Source: an uncultured Lachnospiraceae bacterium (GTDB taxonomy: Bacteria > Bacillota > Clostridia > Lachnospirales > Lachnospiraceae). Taken from it: a DNA stretch of 64,000 bases. The notes under the pieces are model-generated. The model saw only the letters and a program-made list of their open reading frames with translations, was not told where the DNA came from and made no database searches. Below are positions 33,013-40,804 of this stretch, piece by piece. How positions within the stretch are numbered: position 1 is the first letter of the stretch; every line of letters starts with the position of its first letter. The stretch is from assembly GCA_900551895.1 (NCBI GenBank), contig URXX01000001.1, positions 1 to 64,000 of the forward strand. The letters are read 5' to 3'. The position numbers and the translations under genes are program-made.

Positions 33013-33181
33013 GTATAAGTAGAAATAAAAAAAGATATGAAGTTAGATGCAGATTAAGTGAATATTGGAAAATCGAAGATTGAAAAAATATTTAAAATCG
33101 TTTAAAATTAATAATTGATGTAGTAATTATATAGAAAGGAAGAAATCCTTAAAAGTCAAGGTTTTCAGACAGGTAAAGATA

Positions 33182-33390
33182 AAATGAAATTAGGAATTGT
33201 TATTGTGAGCCTGATTTCATGTGTGTCCGTATAAGTCGTTAAAAGCCTTTAAATGCTGATAGCTAGAGCATTTAGCGGATTTTTGACTAGGATATAATTC
33301 TATATAAATTCATATAAGTTTTTGAAAAATGGCCCACTTTGTGGCCCACTGATTTTGGATGTTTTTAGTGAAGCCTTAATACAGTAAAAG
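33182..33390 (+). repeat. Internal att copy plus element-end sequence
   Basis: AAATGAAATTAGGAATTGT at 33182-33200 differs from attL at two bases only, both synonymous in the ychF reading frame (GGT/GGA, ATC/ATT). The following about 190 bp match 31773-31980 closely, including GCATTTAGCGGATTTTTGAC and the TGGCCCAC arm repeats. It is the left end of the autonomous mobilizable element. Confidence 0.85.
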
Positions 33391-33571
33391 GAAAAGTATA
33401 TCAGAAGTTCGTGTTGAAAGAGAGAATGTTTGTAAGAAGTTGAAAAAGGTAACTTGCTACGGTGGGTTACCTTTTCTGTAAAAGTATACATTTATTTTTT
33501 GAATATTTTTTTAAAGTCCATAAAAAAGTAGTGTTTTTGATAAAGTTTTGATATACTATAATTAAGTATGA

Positions 33572-34753
33572 GTGGAAGGAGGATGTATTATGCCAGCGGT
33601 AAATGTGAATGTACAACCGGAAATTATCAACTGGGCACTTAGTCAAACTAACGAAGAAAAGTTGGGTACAAAACTTATGGAAAATATTAAGCAATGGCTT
33701 GATGGCACGAAACGTCCGACTTTTAATCAAATAGAAGATTTTAGTAAAAAATCTCATATTCCGCTAGGTTATTTCTTTTTGCAGACACCGCCAGTTGAAC
33801 AGATTAGTTTATTAGAATATAGAACGCTTGATAGTATAGAATTAACAAACCCAAGTCGAAATTTAATCGATATTATTCGTGAGATGGAAACAGTTCAGGA
33901 ATGGATGATTGATTATCGAAAAGAATGGAATTTTGATGTGATTAGTGTTGTTGGAAGCTTAAAAGATTCTACGGATATAAAGATAATTGCAGATACAATT
34001 CGTAATGATTTGGGACTTAATGTTGAGTGGTATAAGGAATGTGCTAATTCTTCAGAAGCATTCAATAAGGTAAGAAAACTTTTGGAGGAATGTGGAATTA
34101 TTGTGATGATGAATGGTATTGTTGGTAAAAATACCCATCGCGTATTAGATGTGAATGAATTTAGAGCGTTTGCAATGGTAAATGAATGGGCGCCGTTGAT
34201 TTTTATTAATGGTGCAGATTCGGCAGGTGGAAAATTATTTTCCTTATTCCATGAGGTTGTGCATCTTTGGATTGGAGAAAATGATTTGTATAATGATAGA
34301 AGATATTCTATAAATGGAACAAAGCCAGTTGAGGTTATGTGCAATGCAGTAGCAGGAGAACTAATGGTACCGGAAACTTTATTTCTTCAAAAGTGGATGA
34401 GTAGTACAAATGACGATGTATATGAAAGGATTAAGGAGCTTGCTCGAATATTCCGCTGCAGTAGTAGTGTCATTGCTCGTAGAGCGTTGGATAATAAGAA
34501 GATTGATAAGAAAGCATATAAGCAGGTGATAGAAGATGCTATCGAAGCGTATATTCAATCGAAACAAGAAAGAGGTTCTGGTGGTGATTATTACAGAGTT
34601 GCTCGTAGTAAATTAGATAGTGTTTTTGTACGTGCATTGTGTGAAAGTGTGAATAGCGGTAGAACTTCTTTTTCGGAAGCTTACAGATTAACGAATACGA
34701 CTAGTAAAACATTTTCTGAAGTTGCAAGCGGACTTGGAGGTGTTTTATGGTAA
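33572..34753 (+). CDS. ImmA/IrrE-family metallopeptidase with degenerate XRE-like N-terminus
   Basis: A 393-residue protein. Residues 1-70 resemble the HTH-like start of ImmA-type regulators (IKQWLDGTKRPTFNQIEDFSKKSHIPLGYFFLQTPPVE). The central zinc-protease domain has HEVVH (221-225) and the distal VMCNAVAGELMVP helix with its Glu ligand. Family members cleave repressors or act as antitoxin-like partners. The ATG has GGAGGATG upstream. The stop overlaps the start of the DUF4411 gene, a pairing known as a candidate toxin-antitoxin module. Here the ImmA-like protein would be the antitoxin or regulator. Confidence 0.82.
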   Translation: MEGGCIMPAVNVNVQPEIINWALSQTNEEKLGTKLMENIKQWLDGTKRPTFNQIEDFSKKSHIPLGYFFLQTPPVEQISLLEYRTLDSIELTNPSRNLIDIIREMETVQEWMIDYRKEWNFDVISVVGSLKDSTDIKIIADTIRNDLGLNVEWYKECANSSEAFNKVRKLLEECGIIVMMNGIVGKNTHRVLDVNEFRAFAMVNEWAPLIFINGADSAGGKLFSLFHEVVHLWIGENDLYNDRRYSINGTKPVEVMCNAVAGELMVPETLFLQKWMSSTNDDVYERIKELARIFRCSSSVIARRALDNKKIDKKAYKQVIEDAIEAYIQSKQERGSGGDYYRVARSKLDSVFVRALCESVNSGRTSFSEAYRLTNTTSKTFSEVASGLGGVLW

Positions 34754-35271
34754 ATTCATCAGAAAAATTCTTGATTGATGCAAATACATTGATGACAGCA
34801 TCAAGGTTTTTTTATGCGTATGATTTGGTTCCCTCATTTTGGGATGTTTTCGAAGATGAGATAAAAGCAGGCAATATAGTTTTACTTGATATGGTAAAAG
34901 CTGAAATTGACAAAGGGCAAGATGAATTAAAGCAATGGGTATCTGAAAGGAAAGATGAGTTTGAGATTTGTAATCATGTTGATTCAGAAATAATCTCTAA
35001 ATATGCAGAAGTAATGCAATATATTCAAGAATGTGGCTTTTACAACGAAAAGGGTTTAAATGATTGGGCTAGAAATGAGGTCGCAGATCCATGGTTGATT
35101 GCCGCCGCTGTTGTGAAAGGATATAAATTGATTACCTTTGAACAGTCCGCAGGTTCATTAAATATTAAGAATAAATGTGGACGTGTGAAGATACCAGATG
35201 TTGCGAAACATTTTAATGTAGAAGTGCATACTTTATACCATATGATGCGTCAACTCAAGATGAAAATTTAA
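34747..35271 (+). CDS. DUF4411 PIN-like protein (probable toxin)
   Basis: A 174-residue protein with a PIN-like nuclease pattern: N-terminal FLIDANTL (D11), KAEI (E53) and ADPWLIAAAVVKGYKLIT (D114), then FEQS. These are the spaced acidic residues of PIN RNases, and the overall sequence matches DUF4411. It overlaps the ImmA-like gene by 7 bp, so the two are translationally coupled. A toxin role by RNA cleavage is inferred from family and context. A strong terminator follows. Confidence 0.8.
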   Translation: MVNSSEKFLIDANTLMTASRFFYAYDLVPSFWDVFEDEIKAGNIVLLDMVKAEIDKGQDELKQWVSERKDEFEICNHVDSEIISKYAEVMQYIQECGFYNEKGLNDWARNEVADPWLIAAAVVKGYKLITFEQSAGSLNIKNKCGRVKIPDVAKHFNVEVHTLYHMMRQLKMKI

Positions 35272-35286
35272 TCAAAAGTGAATTTG

Positions 35287-35325
35287 GCACCCAGATAGTT
35301 GAGAATTGCTACTGGGTGCATTTTT
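35287..35325 (+). terminator. Terminator after the ImmA/DUF4411 pair
   Basis: GCACCCAG/CTGGGTGC with an inner AG/CT extension, then ATTTTT (35287-35325). Confidence 0.85.
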
Positions 35326-35434
35326 ATGTAATCAATTATAAGAAAATAAATAATAAGAAATACGTATAGAAGTGGTTTGAGACTAATGGTATAATGGTTT
35401 CGGTATTAATGAAACGGGGCAGGAGGAGTCTGCT

Positions 35435-38263
35435 ATGACAGATACAGAACAAAGAGAAGCAGCCCGCCAGTTTGTGAATCGCTGGATGGGTAAGGGAAAA
35501 GAAGATGAAGATGGACGTTCCTATTGGATAGATCTTTTATCAAATGTGTTAGGAATGGACAATGTAATTGAACGTCTTAATTTCGAGAAAAAGGTAATTG
35601 TGGAAGGTAATACGAAGCGTATAGATGTCTATATTCCGGAAACTCATGTAATTATTGAACAGAAGAGTTTGGGTAAGGTATTAGATCAGAAAATCCACAA
35701 TTCCGGTGATATTGATTTGACTCCATATGAACAGGCAAAAAGATATAATGACAATTTACCTTATGATGAGAAGGCACGTTGGATTGTAACTTGTAACTTT
35801 TCTGATATTTGGATTTATGACATGAATGCTAAAGTACCAGAGCCAATTAAGATTGCATTGGAAGAATTGCCAAGTAAATATCCGCTGTTGGATTTTCTTG
35901 TGAAAAAGGATATAAAGAAGATTTCTCATGAAATGGAAGTTTCAATCAAGGCCGGAGAAATTGTCGGCTTAATTTATGATGCCTTTTATAAGCAGTATCG
36001 TATTTCTGAGGCAAAAGAGAAAGATGAGACTGCTGAACAGAAAAAGCGGAGAGAGCATAAGTTGAAAAGTTTGAATGCTTTGTGTGTTCGCCTTGTTTTC
36101 TGTCTCTATGCTGAGGATGCGGGAATTTTCGGTCAGAGAAATATGTTCCATGATTATTTGGAAGCATATGAGGTAAAAGATTGTCGTCGGGCAATTATTG
36201 AATTGTTTAAAACATTGGCTACTCCTATATTGGAGAGAGACGAATATTTGGAAGAAGATCTCGCGCAATTTCCCTATGTAAATGGTGGATTGTTTGCGGA
36301 CGAAACGATTGAAGTTCCGCCGTTTACAGAAGAGATTAAGCAGTTATTGTTGACTAAAGCTTCGGAAGATTTTAATTGGCGGGATATTTCTCCAACTATT
36401 TTTGGTGCGGTGTTTGAATCAACCTTGAATCCTGAGACTAGACGTTCCGGAGGAATGCACTATACGTCCATCGAAAATATACATAAGGTAATTGATCCGT
36501 TATTTCTGGATGAGCTGAAAAATGAGTTTCAGGAGATTTTACAAATACAGGTTCGTAGAACAAAAGATAAACGGTTAGACGAGTTTCAAAATAAATTGGC
36601 AGGATTAACTTTTCTCGATCCGGCCTGTGGTTCAGGAAACTTTTTGACAGAAACCTATCTGTCACTCCGGCGATTAGAGAATGAAGTGATTCAAGAAAAG
36701 GTGAATGGGCAGATTACTCTTGGAGAAGTCCGCAATCCGATTAAAGTATCTATTCAGCAGTTCTATGGGATTGAAATCAATGATTTTGCTGTCACAGTTG
36801 CAAAGACTGCTCTATGGATTGCAGAATCGCAAATGCTGGAAGAAACAAAGAGTATTGTGTATGGTTTTAATGATGATTTCTTACCATTGAAAACATATGT
36901 GAATATTACAGAAGGAAATGCTTTGAGGATTGATTGGAATGATGTGATTTCTGTTGAGAAATTATCATATATCATGGGAAATCCGCCTTTTGTAGGTTTT
37001 TCTTTTCAAACTAAAGAACAAAAGGCAGATATACTTTCTGTTTATATTGATGAAAAAGGTAAATCATATAAAACGGCAGGAAAAGTAGATTATGTGGCTG
37101 GATGGTATTTTAAAGCATCTCAATATATTTGGAAAACCAAAATTAGAGTAGCTTTTGTATCAACGAATTCCATTACACAGGGAGAGCAAGTTTCAAATGT
37201 ATGGAAACCGCTGTATGAAAGATTTGGCATTCATATTAATTTTGCATACAGAACCTTTATTTGGGACAGCGAAGCCAATGTTAAGGCTCATGTTCATTGT
37301 GTAATTATTGGATTTAGCGGAGAAAAAATAGAAAAGTGTATTTTATTTGAAAACGGTAATAAAAAAATTGTAAAAAATATCAATATGTATTTATTAGACT
37401 CCGAAGATATTTTTATTGAGAGCCGTAAAGATGCATTATGTGATGTTCCGGAAATATCCAAGGGTTTTCAAGCAACAGATAATGGATACTTAATTTTAAA
37501 TGAAGAAGAAAAGGAAGATTTGTTAGTAAAAGAGCCTTCTGCTGAAAAATGGATACGTCCGTATTCGATGGGGGTTGAATTTATAAAAAATACTCCTAGA
37601 TATTGTTTGTGGCTGGTAGATATTAAGCCGAATGAATTACAGCAAATGCCATTGATTAAAAAAAGAGTATCGGATTGCAAAAAATGGAGAGAAAGTGCCA
37701 CAAAAACTGGAGATGCATATAAGTTAAGAGATACACCACATTTATTTAGACCATGTAAGCAATTTAGAGATGTTCCTTATATTGCTGTTCCACTAGTGTC
37801 ATCTGAAAATAGAAGGTATATACCGATGGGATTTATAAATAATGGTATGATTCCTGGCAATAATTTATTTAGTATTTTTAATGCAGGGATATATCATTTT
37901 GGAATACTTCAATCAAATGTCCATATGGCATGGATGAGGGCTATATGTGGTCGATTGAAAAGTGATTATAGGTATTCTTCAGGCTTGGTATACAATAACT
38001 TTCCTTGGCCAACGCCAACAGTACAACAAAAAGAAAGAATTGAGCAGACAGCACAAAAAATTCTGGATGTAAGAAGTTCATTTTCAGAGAGTAATTTAGC
38101 TGATTTGTATGATCCACTCACTATGCCTCCGGAACTTCGGAAAGCTCACACCGCAAATGATAAGGCTGTCATGGCGGCTTATGGATTTAGTACAAAAATG
38201 ACTGAAGCAGATTGTGTAGCAGAATTAATGAAGCTCTATCAAAGATTAGTACAGGAGAAATAG
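35435..38263 (+). CDS. MmeI-like type IIG restriction-modification enzyme
   Basis: A 942-residue single-chain protein. The N-terminal nuclease part has D64-x10-E75-Q-K77 (RIDVYIPETHVIIEQKS), a PD-(D/E)xK pattern as in MmeI. A helical connector (about 150-330) follows. The gamma-class N6-adenine methyltransferase has motif I FLDPACGSGNFL (about 392-403) and motif IV MGNPPFVGF (about 513-521). The C-terminal 350 residues form the target-recognition domain with YPP-like YSSGLVYNNFPWP near the end. One protein thus both methylates and cuts. Its recognition site is unknown. The ATG follows GGCAGGAGGAG. It probably has its own promoter (TATAAT at 35390) and could protect or stabilise the element. 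Confidence 0.82.
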   Translation: MTDTEQREAARQFVNRWMGKGKEDEDGRSYWIDLLSNVLGMDNVIERLNFEKKVIVEGNTKRIDVYIPETHVIIEQKSLGKVLDQKIHNSGDIDLTPYEQAKRYNDNLPYDEKARWIVTCNFSDIWIYDMNAKVPEPIKIALEELPSKYPLLDFLVKKDIKKISHEMEVSIKAGEIVGLIYDAFYKQYRISEAKEKDETAEQKKRREHKLKSLNALCVRLVFCLYAEDAGIFGQRNMFHDYLEAYEVKDCRRAIIELFKTLATPILERDEYLEEDLAQFPYVNGGLFADETIEVPPFTEEIKQLLLTKASEDFNWRDISPTIFGAVFESTLNPETRRSGGMHYTSIENIHKVIDPLFLDELKNEFQEILQIQVRRTKDKRLDEFQNKLAGLTFLDPACGSGNFLTETYLSLRRLENEVIQEKVNGQITLGEVRNPIKVSIQQFYGIEINDFAVTVAKTALWIAESQMLEETKSIVYGFNDDFLPLKTYVNITEGNALRIDWNDVISVEKLSYIMGNPPFVGFSFQTKEQKADILSVYIDEKGKSYKTAGKVDYVAGWYFKASQYIWKTKIRVAFVSTNSITQGEQVSNVWKPLYERFGIHINFAYRTFIWDSEANVKAHVHCVIIGFSGEKIEKCILFENGNKKIVKNINMYLLDSEDIFIESRKDALCDVPEISKGFQATDNGYLILNEEEKEDLLVKEPSAEKWIRPYSMGVEFIKNTPRYCLWLVDIKPNELQQMPLIKKRVSDCKKWRESATKTGDAYKLRDTPHLFRPCKQFRDVPYIAVPLVSSENRRYIPMGFINNGMIPGNNLFSIFNAGIYHFGILQSNVHMAWMRAICGRLKSDYRYSSGLVYNNFPWPTPTVQQKERIEQTAQKILDVRSSFSESNLADLYDPLTMPPELRKAHTANDKAVMAAYGFSTKMTEADCVAELMKLYQRLVQEK

Positions 38264-38299
38264 TAATATATAGTTGATTATAAAAAGAGGCAGAGGAAT

Positions 38300-39451
38300 A
38301 TGATAATTAAAGGTTTTGTGCATTTTAAAAAAGGGGAAATACCGTTTGTAATAGAAAACTACTGTATGGAATTATTTACGGATGATTTGTTATTGAAAGA
38401 ATTTTGTGAAGAATACAATTTTAAAGATAATTATATTTTACAAGGGATGAGTTTTGATAATGGAATTCACAAACGGAAAGCCACCTTTTTTGTGGAGCGT
38501 TCCATAGGGAGCACTTGTTATTTACGTTGCTATATTATTAATATGTCGGAAGAAAATGAGATATATGAAAATATAGGCTTTCAATCACTGTTCCTAGATG
38601 ATATTTTTAGATACCAATATGAATATTTGGATACTGTACGAAAAGGAATAAATTTGTCAATGAATACTGTCGATGTATATAAAGTACCGTTTTATATGGA
38701 TAATCTGCAGTACGAATTGACATTTCGAATAGGGTACAATAATAAGAGGGGACTTTTAGAAGATTATAACAGGAAAGGTGAAGTAGTCATTCCTTTACAC
38801 ACCAATGAAATACAGGAATGTTATGATATTACAAAGGGGTTGTATAGGTTTGCAATGTTTATGACATCGCAGTCAGAAGTTCCATTCAAACATATTACAC
38901 TGTATAACAAAGGTATAAAGGTAGGGTGGCTCTTTTGTCCGCTTGTATCTGAAAATGTGGTATCTTGGCATACATATTCTTTTTATAAGTTTGATGTCAT
39001 GAAATATGTTCCTAAAATTCTTAATAATATAGCACAAGACTCAGGGAACAAAATAACAAAAAGTATTCCTTTAGGACATTTAGGAAACTTTGATTCTATT
39101 CACTCGCCTAAACGGTTTATGGAACAAATTATGGCTTTTGAATATATTTTTGACAAATTAGATCACAAGAAAGCACAAGATTCTCGTTTTTCGTTAAAAG
39201 ATGAATTAAAAAGCATGTTTGATGAGTTTTTGGGGATGTTATCAAGTAATGAATTGGATTCGGAGAAGATCAGTAAGGGAATTAAAGAACTTAGACGTAG
39301 TATTGCACATGGCTATTCATACTATTATGATTTTAAAGATAATCCCCAAATTCAACATTTAATGTACCTTTTGGATGACTTGATTAAATGTATGAGTTTG
39401 AAACAAATTGGTTTTTCAAAAGAAGAAATTTCTAATTATATCGTTCGATAG
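38300..39451 (+). CDS. Putative abortive-infection protein with C-terminal HEPN-like motif
   Basis: A 383-residue soluble protein with no confidently recognised family. The first about 270 residues are mixed beta/alpha, somewhat like the N-terminal domain of ApeA-type anti-phage proteins. The C-terminal helical part contains ELRRSIAHGYSYYYDF (R332-x4-H337), the R-x4-H signature of HEPN ribonucleases. An acidic helix precedes it (SLKDELKSMFDEFLGML). It follows the type IIG gene by 36 bp with GGCAGAGGA as ribosome site, so the two may be co-expressed. RNase activity is inference. It could also be a specificity or accessory factor of the restriction enzyme. Confidence 0.55.
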   Translation: MIIKGFVHFKKGEIPFVIENYCMELFTDDLLLKEFCEEYNFKDNYILQGMSFDNGIHKRKATFFVERSIGSTCYLRCYIINMSEENEIYENIGFQSLFLDDIFRYQYEYLDTVRKGINLSMNTVDVYKVPFYMDNLQYELTFRIGYNNKRGLLEDYNRKGEVVIPLHTNEIQECYDITKGLYRFAMFMTSQSEVPFKHITLYNKGIKVGWLFCPLVSENVVSWHTYSFYKFDVMKYVPKILNNIAQDSGNKITKSIPLGHLGNFDSIHSPKRFMEQIMAFEYIFDKLDHKKAQDSRFSLKDELKSMFDEFLGMLSSNELDSEKISKGIKELRRSIAHGYSYYYDFKDNPQIQHLMYLLDDLIKCMSLKQIGFSKEEISNYIVR

Positions 39452-39504
39452 AAGTGATATTAATAGTTCTAATAAAAAATTATCAGGTAAATTAATTTAA
39501 AAAT

Positions 39505-39550
39505 ACAGTTATATGATTTCAGAAATGAAGTCGTATGGCTGTGTTTTTTT
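39505..39550 (+). terminator. Terminator after the defence genes
   Basis: A 15-bp stem including G-T pairs, ACAGTTATATGATTT (39505-39519) with AAGTCGTATGGCTGT (39528-39542), then a T-run 39544-39550. Confidence 0.75.
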
Positions 39551-39598
39551 GTGCAGAAAAATAAAAAAATTCTCCGTTCAGCTTGTCAAACATCCTTG

Positions 39599-39740
39599 CT
39601 CTGATTCTATAAGTGAAAGGGAAAATAAATTTTTTGAAGAAATTTTCATCACAACCCTGTAAATTTCCTATTCTCCCTTTCGTTATGTGAGAGGTTTTAT
39701 TTCATCTCTCTCAAAAAGAATCGGGCCTGATTCTGAAAAG
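39599..39740 (+). other. Structured non-coding region before ssb (possible replication origin)
   Basis: Three nested structures: an 18-19 bp imperfect inverted repeat (39609-39627 with 39669-39686, core GAAAGGGA/TCCCTTTC), a TGAGAG/CTCTCA hairpin (39688-39712) and AGAATC/GATTCT (39717-39722 with 39729-39734). GATTCT also occurs at 39603. No gene is present. The position ahead of ssb, mob and primase genes suggests an origin or regulatory RNA, unproven. Confidence 0.4.
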
Positions 39741-39776
39741 TAACACGAAAACAATACAAGAATGGAGAAAGTGAAA

Positions 39777-40175
39777 ATGAACAAAGTGATTTTAATGGGA
39801 AGATTGACGAAGTTCCCGGAAGTGAAATATCTGCAAAATGAGAATCACACAGCGATGGCGAGATACACGCTTGCGGTTGACCGCAGATATGGAAAAGAAA
39901 AGGAAACGGATTTTATTTCCTGTGTAACCTTTGGCAAGAATGCGGAGTTTGCAGAGAAGTATCTGCATAAAGGATTGAAGATTGCAGTAAGCGGGCGTAT
40001 TCAGACTGGGAGTTATACAGACAGTGATGGTAACAGAATTTACACCATGAACGTGGTGGTGGAGGAACATTATTTTGCAGAGGGCAGAAAACTGCCGGAG
40101 ACAGATGAGAAAGAAAAAGCAGATACAGATGGTTTTATGGAAGTTCCGGAAGGGGAAGAGTTGCCGTTCGACTAG
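39777..40175 (+). CDS. ssb: Single-stranded DNA-binding protein
   Basis: A 132-residue OB-fold protein with MNKVILMGRLTKFPEVKY, FISCVTFGKNAEFAEKYLHKG and IAVSGRIQTGSYTDSDG, a full SSB core. The acidic C-terminal tip ends PEGEELPFD, matching the DDDLPF-type tail that recruits partner proteins. ATG 39777 is used with GGAG at 39764; the ATG at 39762 lacks a ribosome site. It probably coats single-stranded element DNA during transfer or replication. It starts the mobility module. Confidence 0.93.
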   Translation: MNKVILMGRLTKFPEVKYLQNENHTAMARYTLAVDRRYGKEKETDFISCVTFGKNAEFAEKYLHKGLKIAVSGRIQTGSYTDSDGNRIYTMNVVVEEHYFAEGRKLPETDEKEKADTDGFMEVPEGEELPFD

Positions 40176-40200
40176 GTAAGACTCTGCGGCTGAAAGCCAA

Positions 40201-40240
40201 AGAGCGCACTTATATACTTTACCAAGTATGTGCGTTCTCT
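40201..40240 (-). other. Candidate oriT with IncQ/MOBQ-type nic motif
   Basis: An imperfect inverted repeat (AGAGCGCACTTATATACTT with AAGTATGTGCGTTCTCT). On the minus strand it reads TAAGTGCGCTCT (40212 to 40201), matching the IncQ-family nic core TAAGTGCGC followed by a pyrimidine-rich stretch. The expected nick is between 40204 and 40203. It sits 560 bp before the MOBQ-type relaxase gene. Confidence 0.6.
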
Positions 40241-40366
40241 GAAGAGAATTCTTCCGACAGAGTCCGTAAGAATCATGCGGATGATATCCGAAGAAGGGTT
40301 TCCCTTCCGGCATATATGCCTATCCCAGTAAAGCGAATGGAAAATTGTGAAAGGAGAGATTTGATT

Positions 40367-40804
40367 ATGGCAAAGAAAATAGTAGAAGCGAGAGGTCCAT
40401 ACTTTGAAGAATTTCAGCAGGATACGAAAGAAGCGTTTGTGAAAGAGCGAAAGGAACTTCAAGGGCTGGAAGCAGAGCTAAAGGAAATCGAGTTGGAGAT
40501 TGCTCAGCAACAACATCGGAAACATCGGGCTGAGAATGCTTTAAATTACAGGAGAAAAAGGAACAGGAGTGACAAAGCGAGAAATCACAGGCTGATACAT
40601 AAGGGCATTGCGGTTGAATGTGTTTGCAAAGATTCGGAGTTTTTAACCGAAGCAGAATTTTATCAGTTGGCGGAGGAGATTTTTTCGGAAAAATCGCTGA
40701 AGTGCAAGATTGCGGACATGGTGGCAGAACGGAAAAAAGAGAAAGAAGAGGAGAAGCGTCTCTTAGAGGAAGCGGAGGCTTTGGTAAAAAAGGAAGGGGT
40801 GTAA
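40367..40804 (+). CDS. DUF3847-like mobilization accessory protein
   Basis: A 145-residue, highly charged, mostly helical protein. A coiled coil spans roughly 12-50 (ERKELQGLEAELKEIELEIAQQQHRKHRAE). A basic segment follows (NYRRKRNRSDKARNHRLIHKG), then ECVCKDSEFLTEAEFYQLAEEIF and an acidic/basic tail. This arrangement resembles DUF3847 proteins encoded just before MobA/MobL relaxases, probably auxiliary factors that bind near oriT. The start is ATG 40367 behind AAAGGAGAG, not the ATG at 40316. It ends directly before the relaxase start. Confidence 0.65.
   Translation: MAKKIVEARGPYFEEFQQDTKEAFVKERKELQGLEAELKEIELEIAQQQHRKHRAENALNYRRKRNRSDKARNHRLIHKGIAVECVCKDSEFLTEAEFYQLAEEIFSEKSLKCKIADMVAERKKEKEEEKRLLEEAEALVKKEGV

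Larger units (their letters stand above)
31754..33181 (+). mobile_element. 1.43-kb att-bracketed cassette carrying a type III toxin-antitoxin system
   Basis: It lies between two att copies that share not only the core but about 220 bp of adjacent end sequence. It has no integrase of its own. This is the structure expected of a non-autonomous relative, mobilised in trans or left behind by tandem integration. Confidence 0.65.
32983..33571 (+). other. Junction region between cassette and main element
   Basis: 589 bp without a supported gene except a 16-codon leader at 33184. It contains the duplicated terminator, an AT-rich stretch and an inverted copy of a right-end-like sequence (33145-33170, AAATCCTT..AAGGTTTTCAG). 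The second att copy and arm repeats follow, and near 33557 a TATAAT box for the ImmA-like gene. Confidence 0.7.
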
